This document shows positions 1 through 7,673 of a stretch of 64,000 nucleotides of DNA, piece after piece (positions within the stretch are counted from its first letter, which is position 1; each line of letters starts with the position of its first letter). The DNA lies in the NCBI RefSeq assembly GCF_000956505.1, contig NZ_JYIX01000033.1, forward strand, positions 62,001 through 126,000, read 5' to 3'. Origin of the DNA: Microbacterium azadirachtae (GTDB lineage Bacteria > Actinomycetota > Actinomycetes > Actinomycetales > Microbacteriaceae). The position numbers were made by a program, and so were the translations under genes. The notes below the pieces were generated by a model. That model saw only the letters and a program-made list of their open reading frames with translations. It made no database searches and had not been told where the DNA came from.

Positions 1-615
1 AGCTGGAAAGCCCCCACCGGCTCACCGATGATCCTCGAGGTGTATAGCGACGCCGATGAGATCGAGTTGCAACTCAACGATCACGTCGTCGCAAGGACCC
101 CCGTCGGAACCAGACGCGCACTTGTGGCGGACTTCGAGATCCCGTACGAACCCGGCACCCTCACCGCCGTCGCCTTTCAGGGAGGCATCGAAGTCGGCCG
201 ATCCGTGCTCCGCACCGCTTCAGGTCCGACCCTCATCGACGCGCGAGCTGACAAGGCGACCACGCCGTTACGAGACGGTGCGCTCGTCTTCGTCGCGATT
301 GAGCTGCGGGATGCCGACGGGAACCTCGTCAACGACGCAGACCGACCTGTCTCCGTTACGGTGACCGGCGCCGGCTCGCTCGCCGCCCTCGGCAGCGGAC
401 GCCCACGAACCTTCGAGCGATTCGACCAACACACACACAGTAGCTACGACGGCCGACTGCTCGCAGCAATCCGACCCGACAGCATCGGAATCATCAACAT
501 CACGGTCGACGCCACAGACGCAACGACATCGGCAATCCAAATCGACGTACTCCCGGATAACGGCGCACTGCCGATAACCGTGCGTCCTGACTCTCTCGAA
601 TCGATCCCCGCATGA
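1..615 (+). CDS. Glycoside hydrolase family 2 protein, C-terminal part (5' end outside window)
   Basis: The frame is open from base 1, so this is the 3' end of a longer gene; the ATG at 28 is internal. The visible 204 residues start with a beta-sandwich region (SWKAPTG, YSDADEIELQLN) like the DUF4982 domain of GH2 beta-galactosidases. It is followed by a second all-beta module ending in a GSGRP motif and a Y-x-GR-LAAIR segment typical of the GH2 C-terminal domain 5. No catalytic residue lies in the visible part. The TGA overlaps the next gene start (ATGA), so the SDR downstream is probably co-translated. Base composition is less GC-rich than the rest of the window, which fits acquisition. The family call is by motif resemblance only. 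Confidence 0.75.
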   Translation, partial: SWKAPTGSPMILEVYSDADEIELQLNDHVVARTPVGTRRALVADFEIPYEPGTLTAVAFQGGIEVGRSVLRTASGPTLIDARADKATTPLRDGALVFVAIELRDADGNLVNDADRPVSVTVTGAGSLAALGSGRPRTFERFDQHTHSSYDGRLLAAIRPDSIGIINITVDATDATTSAIQIDVLPDNGALPITVRPDSLESIPA

Positions 616-1403
616 ACGGAAACCATATGCCCAACCGCCTCGACCAGAAGACGATCATCGTCACCGGCGCCGCATCCGGCATCGGCCGGGGCACCGCCCT
701 GAGGCTGCTTGCAGAAGGAGCCACCGTCGCAGCTATGGACCTTAGCGCGGCGAACCTCGACACTCTGAGCCAAGAAGTCGCACCCGCAGATCGCCAGCGT
801 CTGCTTTTGGCTGAAGTCAACATCGCCGACGAGAGTTCGGTACGGGACGCCGTCGCAGACATCGTCAGGCGCGCCGGGCAACTGAACGCAATCGTAAACG
901 CAGCTGGAATCCTGTACGCGGACCACACCCACCAGATGACTCTGGACAGGTGGAACCGTCTTGTCCAGGTCAACCTGACGGGAACGTTTCTCATGGTCCG
1001 CGAAGCGCTTCCTCACCTGCTCAACACGCCTAACAGTGTGATCGTCAACTTCGCGTCGACCTCGGCCTTCTTCGCCCACCCGTACATGGCAGCCTACGCC
1101 GCGACAAAAGGGGCCATCGCAGCGTTCACACACTCGATCGCGATCGAGTACGCGAAGAAGGGTCTGCGCGCGGTAAACGTCGTTCCCGGTGGGATCCAAA
1201 GCGGAATTACCAACAACATCATGCACAGCCTTCCGGGCGACATCGACTGGAGCCTGCTGGAGAACAATCTCCAGGCGCGGCTCAACGATGGAAGTCAGGG
1301 CACGCCCGCCGATGTCTCCGGTGTCATCGCGATGCTGATCTCCGACGACGGCGCCTTCATCACCGGCACCGAGATCCGTATCGACGGTGGCGCACACATG
1401 TAA
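612..1403 (+). CDS. SDR family NAD(P)-dependent oxidoreductase
   Basis: A classical short-chain dehydrogenase of 263 residues, normal for the family. The cofactor motif TGxxxGIG is at residues 18-25, the NAAG motif is near 96-99, a candidate catalytic Ser is at about 149, and YxxxK is Tyr162/Lys166. The C-terminal GGIQSGI and IDGGAHM segments are typical. The ATG at 612 overlaps the stop of the GH2 gene; an ATG at 627 is an alternative start. The substrate is probably a sugar or sugar acid released by the upstream hydrolase, but this is inferred from coupling only. Codon use (more A/T at third positions) differs from genes after 3 kb. Confidence 0.9.
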   Translation: MNGNHMPNRLDQKTIIVTGAASGIGRGTALRLLAEGATVAAMDLSAANLDTLSQEVAPADRQRLLLAEVNIADESSVRDAVADIVRRAGQLNAIVNAAGILYADHTHQMTLDRWNRLVQVNLTGTFLMVREALPHLLNTPNSVIVNFASTSAFFAHPYMAAYAATKGAIAAFTHSIAIEYAKKGLRAVNVVPGGIQSGITNNIMHSLPGDIDWSLLENNLQARLNDGSQGTPADVSGVIAMLISDDGAFITGTEIRIDGGAHM

Positions 1404-1535
1404 GCAACCCTTTTTGGTTCTTGGTTGATGCCGTCGACGTCACAGGATCGTCGAAGCCGTCGACTTCTGCGCGATTCCACGGAAGGACAAACGGGTCGCG
1501 CGATCATCATGGTCAGACGTTCGAAGCCCCCCACG

Positions 1536-1558
1536 CCGCTCCAGTTACTCCGGAGCGG
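1536..1558. terminator. Hairpin between convergent genes
   Basis: Perfect 7-bp arms CCGCTCC and GGAGCGG around a 9-base loop lie between the stops of the converging SDR and the small gene on the minus strand. It is likely a bidirectional terminator; no T-run is present, which is common in high-GC actinobacteria. Confidence 0.5.
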
Positions 1559-1571
1559 TGTCTCTGGAGCG

Positions 1572-1832
1572 TCAGGCGTAGGTGTTGTGCACGGGCCACC
1601 CGCGTTCACCCTTGTAGACGTCGAAGACGTAGCTCTCGCCGGCGTCGTCGGTGCCCTGGAAGCGCCACCCGTAGAGCGGGTGCGGTTTCTCGATCGGCAC
1701 GGACCAGATCGAGTCGCGGATTCTTGTCGGCATGTCGGTGACGCGCCAGCGCTTCCCCGCGAAGACCATCCGAGCGGGGATGTCGTTGACCATCCACAGC
1801 ATCACGAGCTGTTCGAGTGTTTGCGCGTTCAT
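1572..1832 (-). CDS. Small conserved actinobacterial protein, DUF6504-like
   Basis: An 86-residue cytosolic protein with no membrane segment. The core (PARMVFAGKRWRVTDMPT, then YGWRFQGTDDAGESYVFDVY) resembles the small beta-rich DUF6504-type proteins often found with DNA-damage polymerase genes in actinobacteria. The ATG at 1832 is only 5 bases from a TATGCT -10 box, so the message is probably leaderless. A perfect 6-N4-6 palindrome of the actinobacterial LexA type lies directly upstream, and the next gene is divergent across it. This context suggests SOS control; the biochemical role is unknown and the family assignment is from memory of the motif. Confidence 0.75.
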   Translation of the reverse strand: MNAQTLEQLVMLWMVNDIPARMVFAGKRWRVTDMPTRIRDSIWSVPIEKPHPLYGWRFQGTDDAGESYVFDVYKGERGWPVHNTYA

Positions 1833-1837
1833 GGGTT

Positions 1838-1843
1838 AGCATA
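1838..1843 (-). promoter_or_regulatory. -10 box of a leaderless promoter
   Basis: TATGCT on the minus strand ends 5 bases before the ATG at 1832, so transcription should start at or next to the start codon. It abuts the SOS-type palindrome at 1845-1860. Confidence 0.5.
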
Positions 1844-1844
1844 A

Positions 1845-1860
1845 TCGAATACATATTCGA
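1845..1860. promoter_or_regulatory. SOS-box-like LexA operator
   Basis: TCGAATACATATTCGA is a palindrome with 6-base arms and a 4-base centre. It has the geometry of the mycobacterial/actinobacterial SOS box (TCGAAC-N4-GTTCGA) with one symmetrical change in each arm. It lies in the 47-bp gap between two divergent small genes and overlaps the minus-strand promoter. Confidence 0.7.
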
Positions 1861-1879
1861 ATGAGGCTAGAGTGCGAGC

Positions 1880-2158
1880 GTGCATGTGATCCAGCTCGCC
1901 CGCTCGCAGTGGCTCGCGGTGCACAACCACTACCGCGCGCGGTTCCTCATCGTCGAGGGGCCGCAGGTGTTGCGTGAGACGGGTGAGACGATGGTGAAGC
2001 ACCGCGTCGAGTGGTGGGCGCCGGATCCGAAGAACCGGCACGTCGTCGCCGTGTGTGACGGGCTTCTCGCTGCGGAGAGCTGGTGCCGTGACGAGATCCG
2101 CCGCGCCACCGAGGAGAAGGCGAAGATCTCGGCGTCGGCCGCGCGTGACGGGTTCTGA
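1880..2158 (+). CDS. Hypothetical protein, probably SOS-controlled
   Basis: A 92-residue soluble protein with a GTG start, divergent from the DUF6504-like gene across the palindrome at 1845-1860. It begins HVIQLARSQWLAVHNHYRAR and contains a WWAPDPKNRHVV segment and an acidic/basic helical C-terminus (ESWCRDEIRRATEEKAK). I do not recognise a catalytic motif. Upstream spacing leaves no clear Shine-Dalgarno site. Placement between the SOS-type site and a relaxase remnant suggests a leftover of an integrated element. It could be a regulatory or DNA-metabolism accessory protein; no function is assigned. Confidence 0.6.
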   Translation: MHVIQLARSQWLAVHNHYRARFLIVEGPQVLRETGETMVKHRVEWWAPDPKNRHVVAVCDGLLAAESWCRDEIRRATEEKAKISASAARDGF

Positions 2159-2162
2159 TCGC

Positions 2163-2249
2163 GTGGGCACGAGCCAGCGTGAAGCGGACGCGGCCGCCGA
2201 CCACTTCCTGCTGAAGATCGCGCGCGCGAACGCGCCTGCTCGTGCGTAA
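2163..2249 (+). CDS. Possible 28-residue peptide or gene remnant
   Basis: A GTG-started frame of 28 codons (begins GTSQREADAAADHFLLKIAR) opens just after the stop of the preceding gene and ends where the antisense relaxase remnant begins. It could be the truncated start of a gene whose remainder was lost at the junction, or chance. No ribosome binding site is evident. Confidence 0.2.
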   Translation: MGTSQREADAAADHFLLKIARANAPARA

Positions 2250-2945
2250 GCCCGTCGATCTCGACGGTCGGGTTGCCGAACGGGAGTCCAGACTTCAGGC
2301 CGCCCGCGTCGAGAGCGTCGCGCAGCTGGTGCTCCACGGTGACCACGTGATCGCTGGTGAAGTGGCGGACCCATGTCGGGAGCTGCCCGTCGACGTCGAT
2401 CTCCAAGACGGGGAGCGTGCGTGCAATGTCGCCCGCGATGACCTGCGCGAACTGGGTGATCTCGGCGGGCCGGCGATCACGCCACGCTCCCCCAGGGCGA
2501 CGCCGATGTGTCCTTCGAGGTCAGCGACGGACCACGCGGAACGGCGCTGCTCGACGGCTGCGAGCACGTCGCCGCGGAGCACGGCCTGGTCGAGTTCGTC
2601 GAGTGTGATGCGCTCCGGAGCAGAGACGGCGGTGAACCCGTCGACCTGCAGGCCGGCGTCGCGCAGCTCGTCGATCCACTTCTGTTCCGGGTGCTCCACG
2701 GACTGCCGCTTGCGGGGACGTTCGTGCGCCGACGCTCGCTGATCCGATTCACGGCGCAGCTCACCGCTCGGCTCCTGGCCGGGGTGTTCGCGACGCCACT
2801 CGGCCTCGAACGTCACGACGTTCCGCTCGATTTGCTGCGCACGCTTCGACAGCGTGCGCGCCTGCTCGTGGAGGTTGGTCACCCGGCCGGTGGCGACGCC
2901 GAACTCGAACCCAGCATGTGCAAGCGCCTGCTGCAGACCGGCATG
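2233..2945 (-). pseudogene. Remnant of a MobF/TraA-type conjugative relaxase-helicase
   Basis: Read on the minus strand, about 2945-2490 encodes a central stretch of an actinobacterial TraA/MobF relaxase (LHEQARTLSKRAQQIERN, then SAPERITLDELDQAV and LRGDVLAAVEQRRSAWSV). After a run of five C at 2489-2493 (G in the coding sense) the homologous frame shifts: GAWRDRRPAEITQFAQVIAG, then VDGQLPTWVRHFTSDHVVTV and EIDGLTHEQAR follow in the second frame. The sequence stops just before the expected Walker A region. Both the N-terminal relaxase domain and the rest of the helicase are missing, so the gene is broken at both ends and frameshifted. It marks a decayed conjugative plasmid or ICE next to the SOS-type small genes. 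Confidence 0.8.
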
Positions 2946-2977
2946 CGAGTTGATCGTCGCTTCCCCGACGCCACGGA

Positions 2978-4297
2978 GTGTCCGACAATTCGTCCGGAAT
3001 CCTCGCAAAAGGGGAGCGCGGAGCGGATCCGCTCTGGTTGGATGACCTGGTGCGAACGACTGCTGACGACACCGGCTTCCGGCCAGGAGCGCTGATCTGG
3101 CTCGCCGTCGCGACCTTCTCGATGGGGATCGACGGCTATGTTCTGGCCGGGCTGCTGCCGCAGATCGCCACGGACCTGGACGTCGATGCGGCCGCCGCCG
3201 GGCAGCTCATGAGCGTGTTCGCGGCGACCGGTGCGATCGCGGGTCCCGTGCTCGGCGCGCTCACCGGACGCTGGGAGCGCAAGTCGACGATCGTGCTGGC
3301 CCTCAGCGTCTTCGTGCTCGGCAACCTCATGGTGGGCCTCGCGCCCACCTACTTCTGGGCGATGAGCGGCCGAGTGGTGTCGGCCCTCGGCGGGGCGCTG
3401 CTGAACGCCGTGATCGGCTCCTACGTGATCGCGCGCACCCCGGAGCACTACCGCGGCAGGGCGCTCTCGCTCGTGATGGGCGGCTTCCTGTTCGCGACCG
3501 CGCTCGGCGTGCCGGTCGGGCTCGTGATCGGACAGGCCGACTGGCGGATCCCGCTGTTCCTCGTGGTCGGCGTCGGCGCGGCGGCGCTCGTCGGGATCCT
3601 GTGGAAGGTGCGCCCGCTGCGCCTTCCGCCGCTCTCGCTGCGCGAGGCGCTGAGCCCGCTCACGCGCCCGGCGATCCTGTTCGTGCTGCTGGTGCCGATG
3701 GGCCTCATGTGCGCGAGCTACTTCTGCTTCACCTACGCGACGCTCATCCTGGGCCCGCGCATCGGCGAGGGGTACCCGATCATCGGCGCCCTTTTCGGCT
3801 ACGGCATCGTGAGCCTCGCCGGCAACATCGTCTCCGGACGCGTGACCGATCGCCGCGGCCCCGTCGCCGTGCTCACGGTCATCGTCGCCACGGTGCTCGC
3901 CGCCGCGCTGCTCGGCTGGGCCGGCCTGATGCTGCCCGGCGCCGCCGGCGCCGTGGCGGGGCTCCTCTGGTTCCTCGTGTGCGCCTTCTTCAACGGCGGA
4001 TCCGGCGTGGCCGCCCAGACCCGGCTCGCCACGATGGTGCCGCCGGCGGTGGCCGCCCTCGTGCTCGCGCTCAACAACAGCGCCATGATGCTGGGCAGCG
4101 CGCTCGGCAGCGCGCTCGGCGGTCTCGCGCTCGCCGCAGGTGCCGTGCCGGACCAGCTGCTGCTGCTCTCGTGCGTCGTGCTCGCGGTGACGTTCGGGGT
4201 GCAGCTCGTGACCGCGGCGACGCAGCGGCGCCGCGACGCGGCGGTCGCTCCGGTCGGCGCCAGCGAGCCGCCCGTGGAGGCGCTCGACCCGGTGTGA
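2978..4297 (+). CDS. MFS transporter (DHA1/sugar-efflux type)
   Basis: An integral membrane protein of 439 residues with about 12 predicted helices. The first (ALIWLAVATFSMGIDGYVLA) follows a 35-residue hydrophilic N-terminus; motif A is modified as GALTGRWERKST between helices 2 and 3. It resembles AraJ/YdhP-type exporters of sugars, arabinose-like compounds or drugs. The GTG at 2978 is the only reasonable start that leaves helix 1 intact, but it lies about 30 bp from the relaxase remnant, so the native 5' end may have been altered by that insertion. It converges on the GH13 gene, with two hairpins between them. Substrate unknown. Confidence 0.85.
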   Translation: MSDNSSGILAKGERGADPLWLDDLVRTTADDTGFRPGALIWLAVATFSMGIDGYVLAGLLPQIATDLDVDAAAAGQLMSVFAATGAIAGPVLGALTGRWERKSTIVLALSVFVLGNLMVGLAPTYFWAMSGRVVSALGGALLNAVIGSYVIARTPEHYRGRALSLVMGGFLFATALGVPVGLVIGQADWRIPLFLVVGVGAAALVGILWKVRPLRLPPLSLREALSPLTRPAILFVLLVPMGLMCASYFCFTYATLILGPRIGEGYPIIGALFGYGIVSLAGNIVSGRVTDRRGPVAVLTVIVATVLAAALLGWAGLMLPGAAGAVAGLLWFLVCAFFNGGSGVAAQTRLATMVPPAVAALVLALNNSAMMLGSALGSALGGLALAAGAVPDQLLLLSCVVLAVTFGVQLVTAATQRRRDAAVAPVGASEPPVEALDPV

Positions 4298-4359
4298 CGC
4301 CGAGGTCGCTGCGCGAGCACGACCTGCGCCGGGCTCACGTCCTGCGAGATGGAAAACGC

Positions 4360-4384
4360 CGCGCCCCGGGCTGTGCGGGGCGCG
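4360..4384. terminator. GC-rich hairpin terminator
   Basis: Arms CGCGCCCC and GGGGCGCG with a 9-base loop, followed by AAAAG. It is the first of two hairpins between the converging MFS and GH13 genes. Confidence 0.55.
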
Positions 4385-4418
4385 AAAAGCATCTTGCCGT
4401 GGCGCGCTCCGGGCGGTG

Positions 4419-4468
4419 GAGAGGGAAAACGTCGCTGCCGGATGCGCGGGAGCGACGTTTTCCCTCTC
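4419..4468. terminator. Long bidirectional hairpin terminator
   Basis: Perfect 18-bp inverted arms (GAGAGGGAAAACGTCGCT and its complement) enclose a 14-base loop. The A/T tract inside each arm gives a U-rich tail on either strand, fitting a terminator for both converging genes. Confidence 0.75.
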
Positions 4469-4533
4469 TCGGCTCACGGATCCGCCCGGGCTCGCCGGGG
4501 CCCGTCCGGGTTCGGCTGAGCCCGGGCGCCGGC

Positions 4534-6195
4534 TCAGCCGATCGTGTACCAGGCGGCGGAGTTCGCCGGCAGCACGGTCCCGGCCTCGGGGGCGCTGTGC
4601 ACCACGATCGCGGCACCCGCCGGGAGCGGAAGAGGCGTCTCGCCGAGGTTCGCCGCGACGTGAAGATCCCCGCGCCGGAACGCGACGGCGTCGGATCCCA
4701 GGTCCTCCCAGATGAGGGATCCGGATCCGAGCCCGCGCTCCTTGCGCAGCTGCAGCAGTGTCTTGTACAGCTCCAGGGTGGAGCCGTCCGCACCCACCTC
4801 GGCGGCGCGCGCGTGCTCGGCCCACTCGGCGGGCTGCGGCAGCCATGAGGCGCCGGTGTCGTTGAAGCCGTAGGACGGCGTGGTGCCGCTCCACGGCAGC
4901 GGCACGCGGCAGCCGTCGCGTCCATAGCGCTCGCCGTTCGTGCGGAACCAGGTGGGATCCTGCCGGAATTCGTCCGGGATCTCCATCGCCTCGGGCAGCC
5001 CGAGCTCCTCGCCCTGGTACAGGTAGGCGGATCCGGGCAGCGACAGCATCACGGTGGTCGCTGCGCGGGCGCGCGCGAGGCCGAGGGCCGAGTCGGGCTT
5101 GGGCTCGTCGCGCGGGCCGATGCCGTCGCCCTGCGGGTTGTCCCAGGTGAGGGCGAGGCGTGAGGCGTGGCGCACGACGTCGTGGTTCGAGAGCACCCAG
5201 GTGCTGGGGGCGCCGACCGCCCCGAACGCGTCGAGGGAGTCGCGGATCACGGCGCGGAGCTCTTCCGCGTTCCACGGCGTCATGAGGTAGTTGAAGTTGA
5301 ACGCCTGGTTCATCTCGTCGGGGCGCACCCACAGCGCGATCTGGTCGAGCGTGGGCAGCCACGCCTCCGCGCACAGGGCGCGGTCGCCGTCGTAGGCGGC
5401 CAGCACGTCATGCCAGTCGCGGTAGATCTCGTGCACGCCGGGCTGGCCCCAGTACGGCACGTCCTCCTGGTCGCCGCCCATGGAGTCGGCGCCGTCGCCG
5501 GGCGTGTAGTCGGGCAGCCCCGCCTTCTTGATCATGCCGTGGGCGACATCCACACGGAACCCGTCGACGCCGCGATCGAGCCAGAAGCGCAGTACGCCGC
5601 GGAACTCTTCGCGCACCTCTTCGTTCGTCCAGTCGAAGTCGGGTTGGCTCGGGTCGAAGATGTGCAGGTACCACTGGCCCGGCGTGCCGTCCGGCTCGGT
5701 GATCCGCGTCCACATGCCGCCGCCGAACACGCTCTGCCAGTTGTTCGGCGGCAGTTCGCCGTGCTCGCCCTTGCCGTCGCGGAAGATGTACCGCGCGCGC
5801 TCGGGGCTGCCGGGGGCGGCCGTCAGCGCCTCCTGGAACCAGCGGTGCTGGTCGGAGGAGTGGTTCGGCACCAGGTCGACGATCACGCGGATGCTGCGGG
5901 CGTGCGCGGCCGCGAGCATCGCGTCGAAGTCGTCGAGTGTGCCGAACAGCGCATCGACGCCGCGGTAGTCCGAGACGTCGTAGCCCGCATCCTTCTGCGG
6001 GCTGGGCATGAACGGGCTCAGCCAGATCGCGTCGACGCCGAGGTCCTGCAGCGCGTCAAGTCGCGACGTGATGCCCGGCAGGTCGCCGATGCCGTCTCCG
6101 TTCGCATCGGCAAAGGAGCGCGGGTAGATCTGGTAGATGACGGCGGTGCGCCACCACTCGGATCCGGGGGCGGACTGCTGCTCGATCTCGGCCAT
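4534..6195 (-). CDS. Alpha-glucosidase, glycoside hydrolase family 13
   Basis: A cytosolic 553-residue (beta/alpha)8 amylase-fold enzyme that releases glucose from alpha-linked oligosaccharides. The N-terminus (WWRTAVIYQIYPRSFADANG) is typical of the alpha-glucosidase/oligo-1,6-glucosidase subgroup. Conserved regions: DLVPNH at 107-112, GFRVDVAHG with nucleophile Asp216, CAEAW with acid/base Glu277, SNHD with Asp339. A C-terminal beta-domain follows from about residue 470. There is no signal peptide, so it acts on imported sugar. The ATG at 6195 begins the known N-terminal pattern. A monocistronic position next to a 2-hydroxyacid dehydrogenase gives no clearer substrate; alpha-1,4 versus alpha-1,6 preference cannot be told by eye. 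Confidence 0.93.
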   Translation of the reverse strand: MAEIEQQSAPGSEWWRTAVIYQIYPRSFADANGDGIGDLPGITSRLDALQDLGVDAIWLSPFMPSPQKDAGYDVSDYRGVDALFGTLDDFDAMLAAAHARSIRVIVDLVPNHSSDQHRWFQEALTAAPGSPERARYIFRDGKGEHGELPPNNWQSVFGGGMWTRITEPDGTPGQWYLHIFDPSQPDFDWTNEEVREEFRGVLRFWLDRGVDGFRVDVAHGMIKKAGLPDYTPGDGADSMGGDQEDVPYWGQPGVHEIYRDWHDVLAAYDGDRALCAEAWLPTLDQIALWVRPDEMNQAFNFNYLMTPWNAEELRAVIRDSLDAFGAVGAPSTWVLSNHDVVRHASRLALTWDNPQGDGIGPRDEPKPDSALGLARARAATTVMLSLPGSAYLYQGEELGLPEAMEIPDEFRQDPTWFRTNGERYGRDGCRVPLPWSGTTPSYGFNDTGASWLPQPAEWAEHARAAEVGADGSTLELYKTLLQLRKERGLGSGSLIWEDLGSDAVAFRRGDLHVAANLGETPLPLPAGAAIVVHSAPEAGTVLPANSAAWYTIG

Positions 6196-6262
6196 GCGAT
6201 CAGGGTACCGGGACGCCGGCGGATCCCGGAAACGCGGGGATCGAATCGGTTCGATCGGGATT

Positions 6263-7192
6263 TCAGCGCGGGATGAGGTTCGCCGGCTCCGCGCCCGCGA
6301 GCATGCGGTCGATCTGGGTCCGCACGAGGGCCGCGATGCGCGGGCTCATGGCGGTCGAGGCGCCACCGACATGCGGGGTGAACAGCACTCCGGGGGCGGT
6401 CCACAGCGGGTGGCCCTCGGGCAGCGGCTCCGGATCCATGACGTCCAGAGCGGCGCGGATCCGTCCGTTCTCGGCGACCAGTGCGTCCGTGTCGACGAGC
6501 GTCCCACGGCCGACGTTGACGAGCAGCGCGCCGTCGGCCATGCGCGCGAGCATGGCCGCGTCGAACAGCCGGTGCGTGGCGGATCCGCCGGGCAGCGACA
6601 GGATGACGATCTCCACGTCGGGGAGAAGCGCGGGCAGGTCGGCGAGCGCATGCACCGCGATCTCTCCGACGCCGTCGATCGCCTCGGTGCGGGCGGTCTG
6701 CGCGACCGCGGTGATGCTGGTCTCGAAGCCGGCGAGGCGACGGGCAACCGCCTTGCCGACGCCGCCGATGCCGACCAGCAGTACACGGCGATCCGCAAGG
6801 CTCGACGTGAACGCCCGATCCCACACTCCCGCATCCTGCGAGCGCACGAACCGCGGCAGCTCGCGCTGCGCCGCGAGGGCCAGCGCAAGGGCGAGTTCGG
6901 CGGTGGCGGGCTCGTGCACGGTGGCGGCGTTCGCGAACGGAACCCCCGCGGGTACGCGGTCGATCACGGCCTCGTAGCCGATCATCTGCCCCTGCACGAG
7001 ACCGACCTCGATGCCGTCCAGCGCGGAGAAGCGCTGCCGTCCGAGGTAGGACGGCACGACGATGTCGATCCGCGGTGCGGGCGGGGGCGTGGTCATGTCC
7101 CAGACCTGCACCTCCACGCCATCGGGCAGCGGCCCCCGGGCGGCGATGTCGGCGGCGAGTTCGGCGGTGGGGACGGTGACGAGCAGGCTCAC
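6263..7192 (-). CDS. D-isomer specific 2-hydroxyacid dehydrogenase
   Basis: A 309-residue NAD-dependent dehydrogenase of the D-2-hydroxyacid family, reducing 2-keto acids to 2-hydroxyacids or the reverse. The Rossmann motif GIGGVG is at about 141-146; catalytic residues are Arg229 (VNVGRG), Glu255 (LDVMDPEP) and His274 (FTPHVGG). The GTG at 7192 (VSLLVTVPTAELA) is chosen because the frame upstream enters low-complexity repeat DNA. It lies 67 bp upstream of, and on the same strand as, the GH13 gene, so co-transcription is possible. The specific substrate (glyoxylate, phosphoglycerate-like or lactate-like) cannot be assigned; the family length suggests a glyoxylate/hydroxypyruvate-type reductase. 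Confidence 0.88.
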   Translation of the reverse strand: MSLLVTVPTAELAADIAARGPLPDGVEVQVWDMTTPPPAPRIDIVVPSYLGRQRFSALDGIEVGLVQGQMIGYEAVIDRVPAGVPFANAATVHEPATAELALALALAAQRELPRFVRSQDAGVWDRAFTSSLADRRVLLVGIGGVGKAVARRLAGFETSITAVAQTARTEAIDGVGEIAVHALADLPALLPDVEIVILSLPGGSATHRLFDAAMLARMADGALLVNVGRGTLVDTDALVAENGRIRAALDVMDPEPLPEGHPLWTAPGVLFTPHVGGASTAMSPRIAALVRTQIDRMLAGAEPANLIPR

Positions 7193-7253
7193 CCCACGAG
7201 CGTATGCCCCTTGGCACCCGGGGGCGGGCCGCGAGTGCACGGGATCCTGCCGA

Positions 7254-7340
7254 TGCCGAGCGCGAGTGCACGGGATCCTGCCGGGTGCACGGGTTCTTCG
7301 CGTGAACAGGCCGTGCGCTCGGCGCCTGGCCGTGCACTCG
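7254..7340 (+). repeat. Family A intergenic palindromic repeat, copy 1
   Basis: An 87-bp unit containing the hairpin GCACGGGTTC-TTCGCGT-GAAC-AGG-CCGTGC (7287-7316), preceded by a GTGCACGGGATCCTGCC motif and ending CCGTGCACTCG. It is nearly identical to 7416-7502. Loose extra copies of the short motif GTGCACGGGAT(C/G)C lie at about 7235-7250 and 7378-7410. The unit sits in a 480-bp gap between divergent genes. Confidence 0.85.
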
Positions 7341-7415
7341 TGGGGCGGGGCGGAGAGACAGCTCGCGGATGTGGCGGGTGCACGGGATGCTGCCGGGTGC
7401 ACGGGATCCAGCCGG

Positions 7416-7502
7416 TGCCGAGCGCGAGTGCACGGGATCCTGCCGGGTGCACGGGTTCTTCGCGTGAACAGGCCGTGCGCTCGGCACCTGGCCGTGCACT
7501 CG
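7416..7502 (+). repeat. Family A intergenic palindromic repeat, copy 2
   Basis: Same 87-bp unit and orientation as 7254-7340; I see one base difference between them (GGCACCTGG versus GGCGCCTGG). A diverged third copy is at 24309-24395. Confidence 0.85.
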
Positions 7503-7557
7503 GCGTGCCAGGGCGTGCCCGGGCGTGCCCGCGCCAGGGCGTGCCCGTGCCAGGGTG
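7501..7557 (+). repeat. Short tandem GC-rich repeat
   Basis: Five to six degenerate copies of a roughly 10-bp unit (GGCGTGCCC/CAGGGCGTGCC) abut family A copy 2 and end 33 bp before the -35 box of the substrate-binding protein promoter. Confidence 0.7.
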
Positions 7558-7589
7558 CTCCTGCCTCTCCTCGAAACAAGCGCACCTCA

Positions 7590-7622
7590 TTGACAGGATC
7601 GCGCTCTGTATACATAATACTG
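7590..7622 (+). promoter_or_regulatory. Promoter with overlapping GntR-type operator
   Basis: -35 TTGACA at 7590-7595, a 17-bp spacer and -10 CATAAT at 7613-7618 form a near-consensus sigma-70 type promoter. The palindrome CTGTAT-N5-ATACTG at 7606-7622 covers the -10. The same core (GTATACANAATAC) occurs upstream of the GH42 gene at 16795-16811 and, degenerate, at 12752-12768. A repressor bound here would block the promoter; the FCD-type GntR protein encoded at 16060-16716 is the obvious candidate. Confidence 0.7.
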
Positions 7623-7673
7623 AGTGCGTCCCGCACTCCCGAAGGGCCCTTCAACGACGAAAGAGGTGGCGTC

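Noticed and set aside
1505..1545. Possible tRNA 3' end (GTTCGAAGCCCC...CCGCTCCA) that could be an attachment site
   Set aside because: The T-arm stem does not pair and no acceptor, D or anticodon arms can be folded upstream.
7230..7505. CRISPR-like array from repeated GTGCACGGGATCC words
   Set aside because: Units are irregularly spaced, the intervening sequence is itself repeated, and no cas genes are nearby; it is a palindromic intergenic repeat.
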